A stretch of DNA of 64,000 nt from Streptomyces sp. NBC_00289. GTDB taxonomy: Bacteria; Actinomycetota; Actinomycetes; Streptomycetales; Streptomycetaceae. This document shows, in pieces, positions 26,141 through 35,041 of the stretch. A program made the translations under genes and the position numbers. Where the stretch lies: the NCBI RefSeq assembly GCF_041435115.1, contig NZ_CP108046.1, positions 7,936,001 through 8,000,000 on the forward strand, read 5' to 3'. Under the pieces are notes generated by a model, which saw only the letters and a program-made list of their open reading frames with translations, was not told where the DNA came from and searched no databases. Numbering within the stretch: position 1 is the stretch's first letter; each line of letters begins with the position of its first letter.

Positions 26141-26842
26141 ATGAGCACACCGGGCCGGGGTCTGCACGGCCATGTACTGGACACCCTCGGCCCCGCGATC
26201 ACAGCGGGTGAGTACCCTCCCGGCAGCGTTCTGCGCACGGACGAGCTGGCTCAGCGGTTCGAGGTGTCACGCTCGGTGATGCGCGAGGCGGTCCGCGTGC
26301 TCGAGTCGATGCACCTGGTGGAGTCCCGCCGCCGGGTGGGCGTGACGGTGCGCGCCAAGCGCGAGTGGAACGTCTACGACCCCCAGGTCATCCGCTGGCG
26401 GCTGGCCGGCGCCGACCGCCCGCAACAGCTGCGCTCGCTCACCGTGCTGCGCTCCGCGATCGAGCCGGTCGCCGCGGGCCTGGCCGCCAAGCACGCCACC
26501 GCCGAGCAGTGCGCCGAGCTCACCGAGTGCGCCCTCGGCATGGTGGCCAACTCCCGCGGCCACCGGCTCCAGGAGTACCTCGTCCATGACATGGCCTTCC
26601 ACCGGGTGATCCTGGGGGCGTCGGGCAACGAGATGTTCGCCCGCCTCGGCGACGTCGTCGCGGAGGTCCTGGCCGGCCGCACGCATCACGAGGTCATGTT
26701 CGAGGACCCCGACCCGGCCGCCGTCACCCTGCACGTGCAGGTCGCGGAGGCGGTCCGGGAGGGCGACGGAGTACGGGCGGAGGAGCTCACCCGGGAGATC
26801 ACGGTCGGTGCCCTTCACGAACTGGACATCCTGGCGCCGTAG
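26141..26842 (+). CDS. GntR-family regulator (FadR subfamily) of the gluconate operon
   Basis: A 233-residue regulator. Winged helix at about residues 10-75 (EYPPGSVLRTDELAQRFEVS, RSVMREAVRVLESMHLVESR) and a C-terminal all-helical FCD ligand domain with metal-binding Asp/His positions (HDMAFHRVILGASGN, later THHEVMFEDP). It stands head to head with gntK and almost certainly represses the operon until gluconate or 6-phosphogluconate binds. ATG 26141 has only a weak ribosome binding site; an in-frame ATG 33 bases upstream has no better one. In S. coelicolor I recall an equivalent GntR gene beside its gluconate genes. Confidence 0.9.
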   Translation: MSTPGRGLHGHVLDTLGPAITAGEYPPGSVLRTDELAQRFEVSRSVMREAVRVLESMHLVESRRRVGVTVRAKREWNVYDPQVIRWRLAGADRPQQLRSLTVLRSAIEPVAAGLAAKHATAEQCAELTECALGMVANSRGHRLQEYLVHDMAFHRVILGASGNEMFARLGDVVAEVLAGRTHHEVMFEDPDPAAVTLHVQVAEAVREGDGVRAEELTREITVGALHELDILAP

Positions 26843-26860
26843 CGCCGCCCGGCAACCTCA

Positions 26861-27286
26861 CTACTCGCCGGGGAACTCCCCGTCGACGTACACCCAGGCC
26901 CCGTCGACCCGCTCGAACCGGCTCCGCTCGTGCAGGGAGCCGCCCCGGTAGGAGGCCCGGAAGGTCACCGTCCCGGTGGTGTGGAAGGCCGAGCCGTCCC
27001 CCGTCCCGAGGATCTCCAGGCCGGTCCAGCGCATTCCCGGATCGAACTCGACCAGCGCCGGCCGCGTCCGCGGATGCCAGGTCCGCAGCAGGTACTCCTC
27101 GTCCCGCCGTACGAAGGCGCTGTAGCGCGAACGCATGAGCGCCTCCGCCGTCGGCGCCGCACCCTCACCCCGGTGGAACCGGCCACAGCACCTCTCGTAC
27201 GGCTCGGGAAGACCGCAAGGGCAGGACGGGGCGGGAGCGGGAGCGGAGGCGGACTGCCGCCGCTTCTGCGGGGTGCGTCGAGACAT
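26861..27286 (-). CDS. YchJ-family protein with SEC-C-like zinc motif
   Basis: A 141-residue protein. CPCGLPEPYERCCGRFHRGE is the N-terminal Cys-rich SEC-C-type zinc motif, followed by ALMRSRYSAFVRRDEEYLLR and TWHPRTRP, the YchJ (UPF0225) core with an NTF2-like fold. The function of YchJ is not established. The gene is convergent with the GntR regulator (18 bp) and 22 bp downstream of the M1 peptidase gene, so it may be the last gene of the synthetase/peptidase unit. Confidence 0.88.
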   Translation of the reverse strand: MSRRTPQKRRQSASAPAPAPSCPCGLPEPYERCCGRFHRGEGAAPTAEALMRSRYSAFVRRDEEYLLRTWHPRTRPALVEFDPGMRWTGLEILGTGDGSAFHTTGTVTFRASYRGGSLHERSRFERVDGAWVYVDGEFPGE

Positions 27287-27308
27287 GGCCTCATTCTGCC
27301 CGTCGGGC

Positions 27309-28733
27309 CTACCCGGTGGGCAGCGGCGGCAGCGCCGTCCCGTACACCCAGGCCTCGAACAGCTCCTCCTGCGGCTCCGCCGCGAAGCGGGCCACGTGCG
27401 CGGTGAACGTCGCCGTGGTGACGGAGCCGCCCCGGTGCAGCCCGGCCCAGCCGCGCAGCATCCGGAAGAACGCCTCGTCGCCCATCGCGCACCGCACGGC
27501 GTGCACCGTCAGCCCGCCGCGTACGTAGAGCCGGTCGTCGAACATCGACTTGCGCCCCGGGTCGGCCAGCCGCAGATCCTGCGGCAGCGAGGACAGCGAC
27601 CGGTGCGCGGCGGCGGCCAGTTGCTGGGCCGTACGCCCGCCCGAGCGCTCCGACCACAACCACTCGGCGTACTTCGCGAACCCCTCGTTCAGCCAGATGT
27701 GCCGCCAGTCCGCGATGGACACGCTGTTGCCGAACCACTGGTGCGCCAGCTCGTGCGCCACCAGCCGCTCCGAACCCCGCGCCCCGTCCACGTGGTTGGC
27801 GCCGAACAGCGACAACCCCTGGGCCTCGACCGGGACATCGAGCTCCTCCTCGGTCACCACCACCGCGTACTCGTCGAACGGGTACGGCCCGAAGAGCTGC
27901 TGGAACAGGTGCATCATCGCGGGCTGCCGCGCGAAGTCCCGCGAGAACTCGGGGAGCAGATGCGCGGGAATGTGCCCGTGCTGCGGCACCCCGCCGAGCC
28001 CGGGATCGCCCAGCAGCACCGTCTGGTACTTCCCGATCGACAGCCCGACCAGATAGCTGGACGTCGGCGCCGACTGCTCGTACACCCAGGTGGTCGTGCT
28101 CGCCTTGGTGGTACGCGTCAGCAGCCGCCCGCCCGCCACCACCGCGTACGCCGAGGGCGTGGTGATCGAGATCTGGTACGACGCCTTGTCGGCCGGCCGG
28201 TCGTTGCACGGGTACCAGGACGGCGCCCCCACCGGCTGGCTCGCCACCAGCGCCCCGTCCGCCAGTTCCTCCCAGCCGAGGCCGCCCCACGGGCTGGCGA
28301 CCGGCCTGGGATTGCCCGACCACTGCACCTCCACGGTGAACGTGGCCCCGGCCCGGACCGGCTTCGCGGGACGGATGCGCAGCCTGCCGCCCCGGTGCGT
28401 GTAGTGCGGCTGCCGGCCGTCCACGCGGACCCGGCCCACCCGGAAGTCGGCCAGGTTGAGATGGAACTCGGCGAGCGGCGTGCGGCCCGCTATGGCGTTG
28501 ATCCGGGCCGTCCCCGACAGGCGGTTGGGGCCGGGGCGGTAGTCCAGCGCGAGCTCGTAGCGGTGCACCCGGTAACGGGGATCACCGTTGGCCGGGAAGT
28601 ACGGGTCCGCACCCGCGGACTGCTGAACTGCCACTGCTGTGTCTGCTCCCTGCGCTGTGCTCGTACGTCGTGCCGGATCGCGAGAACGCGCACCGTCCTC
28701 CGGCCCCCGACCGGCCGCGTTCAGGGACGCCAT
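27309..28733 (-). CDS. M1-family zinc aminopeptidase, coupled to the Pls-like synthetase
   Basis: A 474-residue M1 metallopeptidase. HELAHQWFGN, followed about 18 residues later by NEGFAKYAEW, is the HEXXH-x18-E zinc site. The GAMEN-like exopeptidase loop reads VEAQGLSLFGAN, which departs from the usual GAMEN sequence and may mean unusual specificity. It is much shorter than PepN (about 850) because the C-terminal helical domain is absent. ATG 28733 overlaps the end of the synthetase gene by 13 bp; GTG 28634 is an alternative start that would remove a low-homology N-terminus. No signal peptide is visible. The overlap suggests it hydrolyses the synthetase product, as the poly-lysine-degrading peptidases of producer strains do. 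Confidence 0.88.
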   Translation of the reverse strand: MASLNAAGRGPEDGARSRDPARRTSTAQGADTAVAVQQSAGADPYFPANGDPRYRVHRYELALDYRPGPNRLSGTARINAIAGRTPLAEFHLNLADFRVGRVRVDGRQPHYTHRGGRLRIRPAKPVRAGATFTVEVQWSGNPRPVASPWGGLGWEELADGALVASQPVGAPSWYPCNDRPADKASYQISITTPSAYAVVAGGRLLTRTTKASTTTWVYEQSAPTSSYLVGLSIGKYQTVLLGDPGLGGVPQHGHIPAHLLPEFSRDFARQPAMMHLFQQLFGPYPFDEYAVVVTEEELDVPVEAQGLSLFGANHVDGARGSERLVAHELAHQWFGNSVSIADWRHIWLNEGFAKYAEWLWSERSGGRTAQQLAAAAHRSLSSLPQDLRLADPGRKSMFDDRLYVRGGLTVHAVRCAMGDEAFFRMLRGWAGLHRGGSVTTATFTAHVARFAAEPQEELFEAWVYGTALPPLPTG

Positions 28734-31700
28734 GCCTCGATCGGGTTGCCGAGCCAGCGGGTGTCGTCGGGAACGGACTCCGCCGCCATCACGAGCGACG
28801 CCGGGCCCAGTGTCGAACGGGCTCCGACGGTGCTGCCGGGCAGGACGATTCCGCCAGGACCCAGCGTCGCGCCCTCACGGAGGACCACAGTATCCGTCCG
28901 CAAGATCCGGTCGTGGAAGAGGTGCGTCTGCAGGACACAGCCGCGGTTCACGGTGACCGCGTCCTCCAGCGTCACCAGATCGGTCTCGGGCAGCCAGTAG
29001 CTCTCCACCCACGTACCCCTGCCGATGTGCGCGCCCAGGCCGCGCAACAACGCCGTCAGCAGCGGGGTGCCCGGCACCGCACCGGCCAGCCACGGCACGG
29101 CCACGACCTCGACGAACGTGTCCGCCAACTCGTTGCGCCACACGAACCCGCTCCACAACGGATGCTCCCCGGCGCGGTGGCGCCCCACGAGCAGCCACTT
29201 CGCGACGACGGAGACCACGGCCGCCACCGCCCCCGCCCCCAGCAGCACCAGCCCGGACAGCAGCGGCGCCCAGGCACCCAGCGCGCACAGCGCGGCCACC
29301 GTCAGCACGGCCAGCGCCGCCGAGCAGAACACCGGCACGATCCGGCACAGTTCCACCAGCGCCCGCGCCCACAGCAGCCGCGCCGGCGGGTCGTACGTCC
29401 GGCTCTGGTCACCACCGGCCGTACTCCGCGGCAGCCTGACCGGCGGCAGCCCCAGATACGAGCTGCCCTTCTTCGCCTTCTTCGGCGTCGCCGACAGCAC
29501 ACCCACCAGTCCGCCGTCCGGCACGCTCCGCCCCGGCGCGGTCATCCCCGAGTTGCCGAGGAACGCCCGTCGCCCGATCTCCGCGCGCCCGACCCGCACC
29601 CAGCCACCACCGAGCTCGTACGGCGCGGTCAGTGTGTCGTCGGCCAGGAACGCGCCCTCGCCGACCGTGGTCAGGCTCGGCAGCGCGAGGACGGTCGACA
29701 CCTCGGCGCCCCGCCCGATCCGCATGCCGAGCAGCCGCAGCCACACCGGCGTGACCAGCCCGGCGTACAGCGGGAACAGCGTCTCCCGCGAGCGGTCCAT
29801 CAGCTGCGTGACGGTCCACGCCTGCCAGCCGATCCGGCTGTGCGTGGGATGCGTCCCCTCGCGCAGCCCCAGGCTCAGCAGCCGTACGGCGACCAGGAGC
29901 AGCAGGGCGTACGCCACCCCGAAGGCCAGCGTCGCCGGCACCAGGGCGAGGGCCGCGCCCCGCAGGGCCTCGGCCAGGCCGCCGCCCGGCGTCACGAACA
30001 GGCGGGCCACCAGCAGGGCCGCCCCGCCCGCGAGCACCGGCAGCGCGGTGAGCGCGAAGCCCGCCGCGCCGTACATCCCACGCCAGTAGGTGCCCCGGCG
30101 CGGCCGCTCCTTGGGCCAGTTGCGCTTGGCCTTGCCGAGCTTGACGGCGGGCGCGCCCGCCCACCGCTGCCCGGTGGGAACCTGCCCGGTGACGGCCGAA
30201 CCGGGCGCCACCTCGGCACGCTTGCCGACCCGGGCCCCCGGGAAGAGCACGCTGCGCGTGCCGACCACGGCATGCGCACCCACCCTGACCGGGCCGATCT
30301 CCAGCCGGTCACCGTCCAGCCAGTACCCGGAGAGATCCACCTCGGACTCGACGGCGGCGCCCCGGCCCAGCCTCAGCAGGCCGGTGACCGGCGGCAGCGA
30401 GTGCAGGTCCACGTCCGGCCCGACCTTGGCGCCCAGCGCCCGCGCGTACCGCTCCAGCCACACCCCGGTCAGCGAGGTCGCCCCGCTGAACTCGGCCAGC
30501 CGCTCGGCCGTCCACAGCCGCAGATGTACGCCGCCACCGCGCGCGTGCCGGCCCGGCCGCACGCCCCGCAGCAGCAGCCGCGCCCCGCCCGCGGCGATCG
30601 CGAGCCGACCGGGCGGGCTGAACAGCAGCAGAGCGCCGGACACCACGAGCCACCAGGGGGCGGTCGGCAGCCAGGCGTACCCGGGCAGCAGGTTCCCGAG
30701 CGCGGCCAGCGGCACCGTCCAGCGCAGCCCGAGCAGCGTGAACAGCGGCACCAGGGCAAGGAGCTGGATCACCTTGGCCCGCACCGGGACCGGCGCGATC
30801 ACCCGGGCCGCGCCGTCGTCCTGGGCGGACTTCTCCAGGCGGCGGGCCAGCTTGCGCAGGGTGGGCTGCTGGTAGATGTCGAGGACGGCGGCGCTCGGGT
30901 AGCGGGTGCGCAGCCGCGTGGTCAGCTGGGCGGCGGCGAGGCTGCCGCCGCCGACGGCGAAGAAGTCGTCGCGGGAACCGGTGACGGGGATGCCGAGGAC
31001 TTCCGTCCACTGCTCGGCGAGCCACGCCTCGGTGCCGTACAGCCGCTCGGCCGGGCCACCGGTCTCCAGCCCCTTCAGCGGCCAGGGCAGCGCGTTCCGG
31101 TCCACCTTGCCGCTGGTCCGCGTCGGCAGGTCGCCGACGGGCGCGAGCAACGGGACGAGCGCCGCGGGCAGCTCGGCGCGCAGCTTCTCCACGGCCGCGG
31201 CCTGGTCCCAGCCGTCCTGGGTGACGACATAGCCGACCAGGAGCTGATTGCCGCCGCGAGCGGTGCGCACCGCGGCGGCGGCGCCCGCGACGCCGGGCAG
31301 CGCCTGCAGGGCCGCGTCCACCTCGCCGAGCTCGATCCGGCGGCCGCCGAGCTTGATCTGCTCGTCGGCCCGCCCGAGGAACACCAGTCCCTCGGGTTCC
31401 GCCCGGACGAGGTCGCCGCTGCGGTACGCCCGCTCCCAGCCCAGCGACCGCAGCGGCGCGTACTTCTCCGCGTCCTTCTCGGCGTCGAGATACCGGGCCA
31501 GCCCGACCCCGCCGATCACCAGCTGTCCGCTGCCGCCCATCGGCACCGGCTCGCCGGCCTCGTCGACGACGGCCAGTTCCCAGCCGTCCAGCGGCAGCCC
31601 GATCCGGATCGGCTCCGCGCCGGACATCAGTGAGGCGCAGGCGACCACGGTCGCCTCGGTGGGCCCGTAGGTGTTCCACACCTCGCGCCCCTCCGTCACC

Positions 31701-32587
31701 AGGCGTTGCGTCAGCTCGGGCGGGCAGGCCTCACCGCCGAAGATCAGCAGACGGACGTCGTTGAGGGTCTCCGGCTCCCACAGGGCGGCCAGCGTCGGCA
31801 CCGTCGACACGACGGTGATCTCCTGCTCGACCAGCCAGGGCCCCAGATCGGCCCCGCTCCTGACCTGCGAGCGGGGTACGGGCACCAGACAGGCCCCGTA
31901 CCGCCAGGCCAGCCACATCTCCTCGCAGGACGCGTCGAACGCCACGGACAGTCCGGCCATGACCCGGTCGCCGGGCCCGATCGGCTCCTCGGTCAGGAAC
32001 AGCGCGGCCTCGGCGTCGACGAAGGCGGCGGCGCTGCGGTGGCTGACCGCGACGCCCTTGGGTCTGCCGGTGGAGCCGGAGGTGAAGATGATCCAGGCGT
32101 CGTGCACGGGGCCGGGACGGGCGGCGGCGGAGTCGGACGAGCCGTGGACGGCGATCTCGTGCCCCTCCCCGATCACCGCCCGCACGTCCGCCTCCCCGAA
32201 GACCAGCTCGGCCCGCTCGTCGGGGTCCTCGGCGTCCACCGGGACGTAGGCGGCTCCCGCGGCGAGTACGGCCAGGACCGCGACGTACAGGTCATTGGTG
32301 CCCGAGGGGACGCGGACGCCCACCCGGTCGCCGAGGCCGACACCGGCGGCGGCGAGCGCGCGCCGGAGGTTCTGCACCTCGACGGCCAGCGTCCGGTAGG
32401 TGAGCCGTGCCGTGCCGTCGTCCAGGGCGAGCTCGTCCGGGTAGGAGCGGACGGACGCGTCGAAGATGTCGATGAGCGTCCGCGGAGAGGCGGCCGGGCC
32501 ACCGGAGAAGCGTGCCGTGTCGCCGAACCGTTCGCGGATCTCTTCGTCGAGCAGACCGAGAGCACTGCTCTCGTGTATGGCTGCCAT
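28721..32587 (-). CDS. Pls/PosA-family membrane-bound non-ribosomal peptide synthetase
   Basis: A 1288-residue protein, close to the size of epsilon-poly-L-lysine synthetase (about 1319). Order: adenylation domain (about 35-520; FTSGSTGRPKG at about 166, AFDASCEEMW, NTYGPTEATV, YRSGDLVR, TRTSGKVDR); carrier domain with Ser549 in VGGGSLAAAQL; then three pairs of membrane helices alternating with three hexapeptide-rich, acyltransferase-like soluble domains (VGTRSVLFPGARVGKRAEVA near 805, ALPSLTTVGEGAFLADDTL, ending PGSTVGARSTLGPASLVMAA). No ordinary condensation or thioesterase domain exists. By alignment with GrsA-Phe the ten pocket residues are D-A-E-S-I-G-T-V-V-K; Glu at position 239 suits a basic amino acid. 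ATG 32587 follows gaggac. The product is unknown. Confidence 0.92.
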   Translation of the reverse strand: MAAIHESSALGLLDEEIRERFGDTARFSGGPAASPRTLIDIFDASVRSYPDELALDDGTARLTYRTLAVEVQNLRRALAAAGVGLGDRVGVRVPSGTNDLYVAVLAVLAAGAAYVPVDAEDPDERAELVFGEADVRAVIGEGHEIAVHGSSDSAAARPGPVHDAWIIFTSGSTGRPKGVAVSHRSAAAFVDAEAALFLTEEPIGPGDRVMAGLSVAFDASCEEMWLAWRYGACLVPVPRSQVRSGADLGPWLVEQEITVVSTVPTLAALWEPETLNDVRLLIFGGEACPPELTQRLVTEGREVWNTYGPTEATVVACASLMSGAEPIRIGLPLDGWELAVVDEAGEPVPMGGSGQLVIGGVGLARYLDAEKDAEKYAPLRSLGWERAYRSGDLVRAEPEGLVFLGRADEQIKLGGRRIELGEVDAALQALPGVAGAAAAVRTARGGNQLLVGYVVTQDGWDQAAAVEKLRAELPAALVPLLAPVGDLPTRTSGKVDRNALPWPLKGLETGGPAERLYGTEAWLAEQWTEVLGIPVTGSRDDFFAVGGGSLAAAQLTTRLRTRYPSAAVLDIYQQPTLRKLARRLEKSAQDDGAARVIAPVPVRAKVIQLLALVPLFTLLGLRWTVPLAALGNLLPGYAWLPTAPWWLVVSGALLLFSPPGRLAIAAGGARLLLRGVRPGRHARGGGVHLRLWTAERLAEFSGATSLTGVWLERYARALGAKVGPDVDLHSLPPVTGLLRLGRGAAVESEVDLSGYWLDGDRLEIGPVRVGAHAVVGTRSVLFPGARVGKRAEVAPGSAVTGQVPTGQRWAGAPAVKLGKAKRNWPKERPRRGTYWRGMYGAAGFALTALPVLAGGAALLVARLFVTPGGGLAEALRGAALALVPATLAFGVAYALLLLVAVRLLSLGLREGTHPTHSRIGWQAWTVTQLMDRSRETLFPLYAGLVTPVWLRLLGMRIGRGAEVSTVLALPSLTTVGEGAFLADDTLTAPYELGGGWVRVGRAEIGRRAFLGNSGMTAPGRSVPDGGLVGVLSATPKKAKKGSSYLGLPPVRLPRSTAGGDQSRTYDPPARLLWARALVELCRIVPVFCSAALAVLTVAALCALGAWAPLLSGLVLLGAGAVAAVVSVVAKWLLVGRHRAGEHPLWSGFVWRNELADTFVEVVAVPWLAGAVPGTPLLTALLRGLGAHIGRGTWVESYWLPETDLVTLEDAVTVNRGCVLQTHLFHDRILRTDTVVLREGATLGPGGIVLPGSTVGARSTLGPASLVMAAESVPDDTRWLGNPIEAWRP

Positions 32588-32850
32588 CGGGTCCTCGCGT
32601 CTCGATCCCGGAGCCATCCGGGGCGCTGGCGGGCCCGCACCCGCAGGTCTGCCTGGGGTTGTCCGGCTCCAGCTCCGTAACAAGCCGGAAATTTTAGTAC
32701 GAAGCTAGGTTCGCTCCGGCGGATCGGCCACCGGAGAAGGCCGTTCGGGGCCGACTGGACATGCTTCGCACGTCGGTGACCTGGTGATCTTCGTGGCGGG
32801 GGAGAGATGGCACACACCGGGCGGACGGGGCGCTCCCGGGCGGTACACGA
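32588..32850. other. Promoter region of the synthetase unit
   Basis: No gene is seen. This gap lies upstream of the synthetase start and downstream of tRNA-Leu on the minus strand. The AT-richer part around 32683-32707 (ggaaattttagtacgaagcta) is the best place for a -10 region. I find no clear operator palindrome. Confidence 0.4.
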
Positions 32851-32885
32851 CGAATCCCCCGGCCGCTGAGCGGCCGGGGGATTCG
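32851..32885. terminator. Terminator of tRNA-Leu, 16-bp perfect hairpin
   Basis: Arms cgaatcccccggccgc and gcggccgggggattcg pair over 16 bp with a tga loop. It begins 3 bp after the encoded CCA end of the tRNA on the minus strand. Confidence 0.85.
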
Positions 32886-32887
32886 GC

Positions 32888-32975
32888 TGGTGTCCGAGGG
32901 GGGACTTGAACCCCCACGCCCGATAAAGGGCACTAGCACCTCAAGCTAGCGCGTCTGCCATTCCGCCACCCGGAC
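32888..32975 (-). tRNA. tRNA-Leu, anticodon GAG
   Basis: On the minus strand the gene starts GTCCGGGTGGCGGAATGG and ends GGTTCAAGTCCC then CCCTCGGACACCA. The acceptor stem pairs 7 of 7 (one G-U). The anticodon arm CTAGC-TTGAGGT-GCTAG gives anticodon GAG, reading CUC and CUU. A long variable arm (TGCCCTTTATCGGGCGT) marks a class II tRNA, and the discriminator is A, as in leucine tRNAs. CCA is encoded at 32888-32890. Confidence 0.95.
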
Positions 32976-33193
32976 AAGGTGTGTGCCGTGCGGAGTTTCC
33001 CCCGCGGCGACAAAGGAAACATTACCAGGCTTCCCGGGGTGGCCGATCACCCCCGTCGTGCCCCCGGTGCCCCCGCATCGGCCCCCGCTCCCGCGTGAAC
33101 GGCGTGTGACGGGCCGGGACCGGTCTTGGGGTGTGCGCCGGGGGAGGGGGAGGATGAGGGGAACCACCAGCAGTGACAGCGGGAGGAAGCAGC

Positions 33194-34519
33194 GTGAGCG
33201 AGACGGACACGGCCAGCAGCGTCACCGGCCAGGACGAGGTCGTGGACCTCTGCCGCGAGCTGATCCAGATCGACACCAGCAACTACGGCGACCACTCGGG
33301 GCCGGGCGAACGCAAGGCGGCCGAGTACGTCGCCGAGAAGCTCGCCGAGGTGGGCCTCGACCCGCAGATCTTCGAGTCGCACCCGGGCCGCGCCTCCACG
33401 GTGGCCCGGATCCAGGGCGAGGACCCCTCCCGGCCCGCGCTCCTCATCCACGGCCACACCGACGTCGTACCGGCCAACGCCGACGACTGGACCCACCACC
33501 CCTTCTCCGGCGAGATCGCGGACGGATGCGTGTGGGGCCGCGGTGCCGTCGACATGAAGGACATGGACGCGATGACCCTCGCGGTCGTCCGGGACCGGCT
33601 GCGCAGCGGGCGCCGGCCGCCCCGCGACATCGTCCTCGCCTTCCTGGCGGACGAGGAGGCGGGCGGTACGTACGGCGCGCGGCACCTCGTCGACAAGCAC
33701 CCCGACCTGTTCGAGGGCGTCACCGAGGCGATCAGCGAGGTGGGCGGGTTCTCGTTCACCGTGAACGAGCAGCGGCGGCTGTATCTGATCCAGACGGCCG
33801 AGAAGGGCATGCACTGGATGAAGCTGACCGTGGCCGGCACCGCCGGGCACGGGTCGATGATCCACCGCGACAACGCGATCACCGAGCTCTCGGAGGCCGT
33901 CGCCCGGCTCGGCCGGCACACGTTCCCGGTGCGCGTCACCAAGACGACCCGGGCCTTCCTCGACGAACTCGGCGACGCGCTCGGCACCGAACTCGACCCG
34001 GAGGACATGCAGGGGACGCTCGCCAGGCTGGGCGGCATCGCCAAGCTCATCGGCGCGACCCTGAGCAACACGGCCAACCCCACGCAGCTGAACGCCGGTT
34101 ACAAGGTGAACGTCATCCCGGGCGAGGCCACCGCGCACGTCGACGGGCGGTTCCTGCCCGGCTTCGAGGAGGAGTTCCTCGCCGACCTCGACCGGATCCT
34201 CGGTCCGAACGTGCGACGCGAGGACGTGCACTCCGACAAGGCCGTGGAGACCACCTTCGACGGCAGCCTCGTGGCGGCCATGCAGTCCGCGCTGCTGGCC
34301 GAGGACCCGGCCGCCAAGGCGATCCCGTACATGCTCTCCGGCGGCACGGACGCGAAGTCCTTCGACGACCTGGGCATCCGCGGCTTCGGCTTCGCACCGC
34401 TGAAGCTGCCGCCGGAGCTGGACTTCGCCGGCATGTTCCACGGTGTCGACGAGCGGGTGCCGGTGGACGCGCTGCGGTTCGGCGTGCGCGTGCTCGACCG
34501 GTTCATCGACGCGTCCTGA
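33194..34519 (+). CDS. M20/M25/M40-family peptidase
   Basis: A 441-residue metallopeptidase of the M20 (ArgE/DapE/carboxypeptidase G2) family. Zinc and catalytic residues: LLIHGHTDVVPA (His, Asp), GRGAVDMKDMDA (bridging Asp), FLADEEAGGTYGARHL (catalytic Glu-Glu), and FHGVDERVP (last His). The lid domain is present (TVAGTAGHGSMIHRDNAITE). It is cytoplasmic and probably cleaves a dipeptide or N-acyl amino acid; the substrate is not known. GTG 33194 has gggagga 6 bp upstream. It lies between tRNA-Leu and the chaplin genes. Confidence 0.92.
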   Translation: MSETDTASSVTGQDEVVDLCRELIQIDTSNYGDHSGPGERKAAEYVAEKLAEVGLDPQIFESHPGRASTVARIQGEDPSRPALLIHGHTDVVPANADDWTHHPFSGEIADGCVWGRGAVDMKDMDAMTLAVVRDRLRSGRRPPRDIVLAFLADEEAGGTYGARHLVDKHPDLFEGVTEAISEVGGFSFTVNEQRRLYLIQTAEKGMHWMKLTVAGTAGHGSMIHRDNAITELSEAVARLGRHTFPVRVTKTTRAFLDELGDALGTELDPEDMQGTLARLGGIAKLIGATLSNTANPTQLNAGYKVNVIPGEATAHVDGRFLPGFEEEFLADLDRILGPNVRREDVHSDKAVETTFDGSLVAAMQSALLAEDPAAKAIPYMLSGGTDAKSFDDLGIRGFGFAPLKLPPELDFAGMFHGVDERVPVDALRFGVRVLDRFIDAS

Positions 34520-34667
34520 ACCGCCGCGGCGACCCGCTATTCGACCGCGCGTACGGAATCTACTGAGAAGAGTGAATCCGACCATAAGCTCGTAGCTCCA
34601 TTACTCCCTCCTCGTTACAGGTCATGCGATCCGGTACTTGGGATCGCATTGCCTACAAGGAGGAATA

Positions 34668-34901
34668 ATGATCAAGAAGGTCGTCGCTGCTGCGGCTGCC
34701 ACTGGTGGGCTGGTTCTCGCGGGCGCGGGTCTGGCCGTCGCCGATGCGGGTGCTCAGGGTGCTGCGGTGCACTCCCCGGGTGTCCTCTCCGGCAACGTCG
34801 TTCAGGTGCCCGTTCACGTCCCGGTGAACGTCTGCGGCAACACGGTCTCCGTGATCGGGCTGCTGAACCCCGCCTTCGGCAACACCTGCGTCAACCAGTG
34901 A
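34668..34901 (+). CDS. chpH: Short chaplin ChpH
   Basis: A 77-residue secreted chaplin. Residues 1-25 are a Sec signal (MIKKVVAAAAATGGLVLAGA). The mature part is one chaplin domain, SPGVLSGNVVQVPVHVPVNV then CGNTVSVIGLLNPAFGNTC, with the two conserved cysteines that form an intramolecular disulfide. Short chaplins assemble into amyloid-like fibrils that coat aerial hyphae and lower surface tension. Of the short chaplins, ChpH and ChpE are the ones usually found essential or conserved. The RBS aaggagga is strong. A terminator follows, and chpC lies downstream, as in S. coelicolor. Confidence 0.95.
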   Translation: MIKKVVAAAAATGGLVLAGAGLAVADAGAQGAAVHSPGVLSGNVVQVPVHVPVNVCGNTVSVIGLLNPAFGNTCVNQ

Positions 34902-34929
34902 CGTTGTGCCTCGCCCCATGAGGGCCTGA

Positions 34930-34976
34930 GCCGGTCGGCCCCGTAGTGCACGCCATGCGCTCCGGGGCCGACCGGC
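34930..34976. terminator. Factor-independent terminator after chpH
   Basis: Arms gccggtcggcccc (34930-34942) and ggggccgaccggc (34964-34976) pair over 13 bp and are followed by cttttc, giving a classical hairpin plus U-rich tail. It separates chpH from chpC. Confidence 0.85.
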
Positions 34977-35041
34977 CTTTTCGGAACGTCGGTTTTTCGC
35001 TTTTCGGTTTTCGCGACAAGGTCGAAGGCAGGGATTCAGTA

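Noticed and set aside
28670..31633. 987-codon plus-strand frame opposite the Pls-like synthetase
   Set aside because: Gln/Arg/Pro/His-rich nonsense translation, no start signal, and fully covered by the strongly supported synthetase gene.
32694..32939. Small minus-strand frames over the tRNA-Leu gene
   Set aside because: They read through the tRNA and its terminator and lack a ribosome binding site.
34938..35041. Longer reading of chpC from ATG 34946
   Set aside because: That start lies within the chpH terminator and would put about 32 charged residues before a normal signal peptide.
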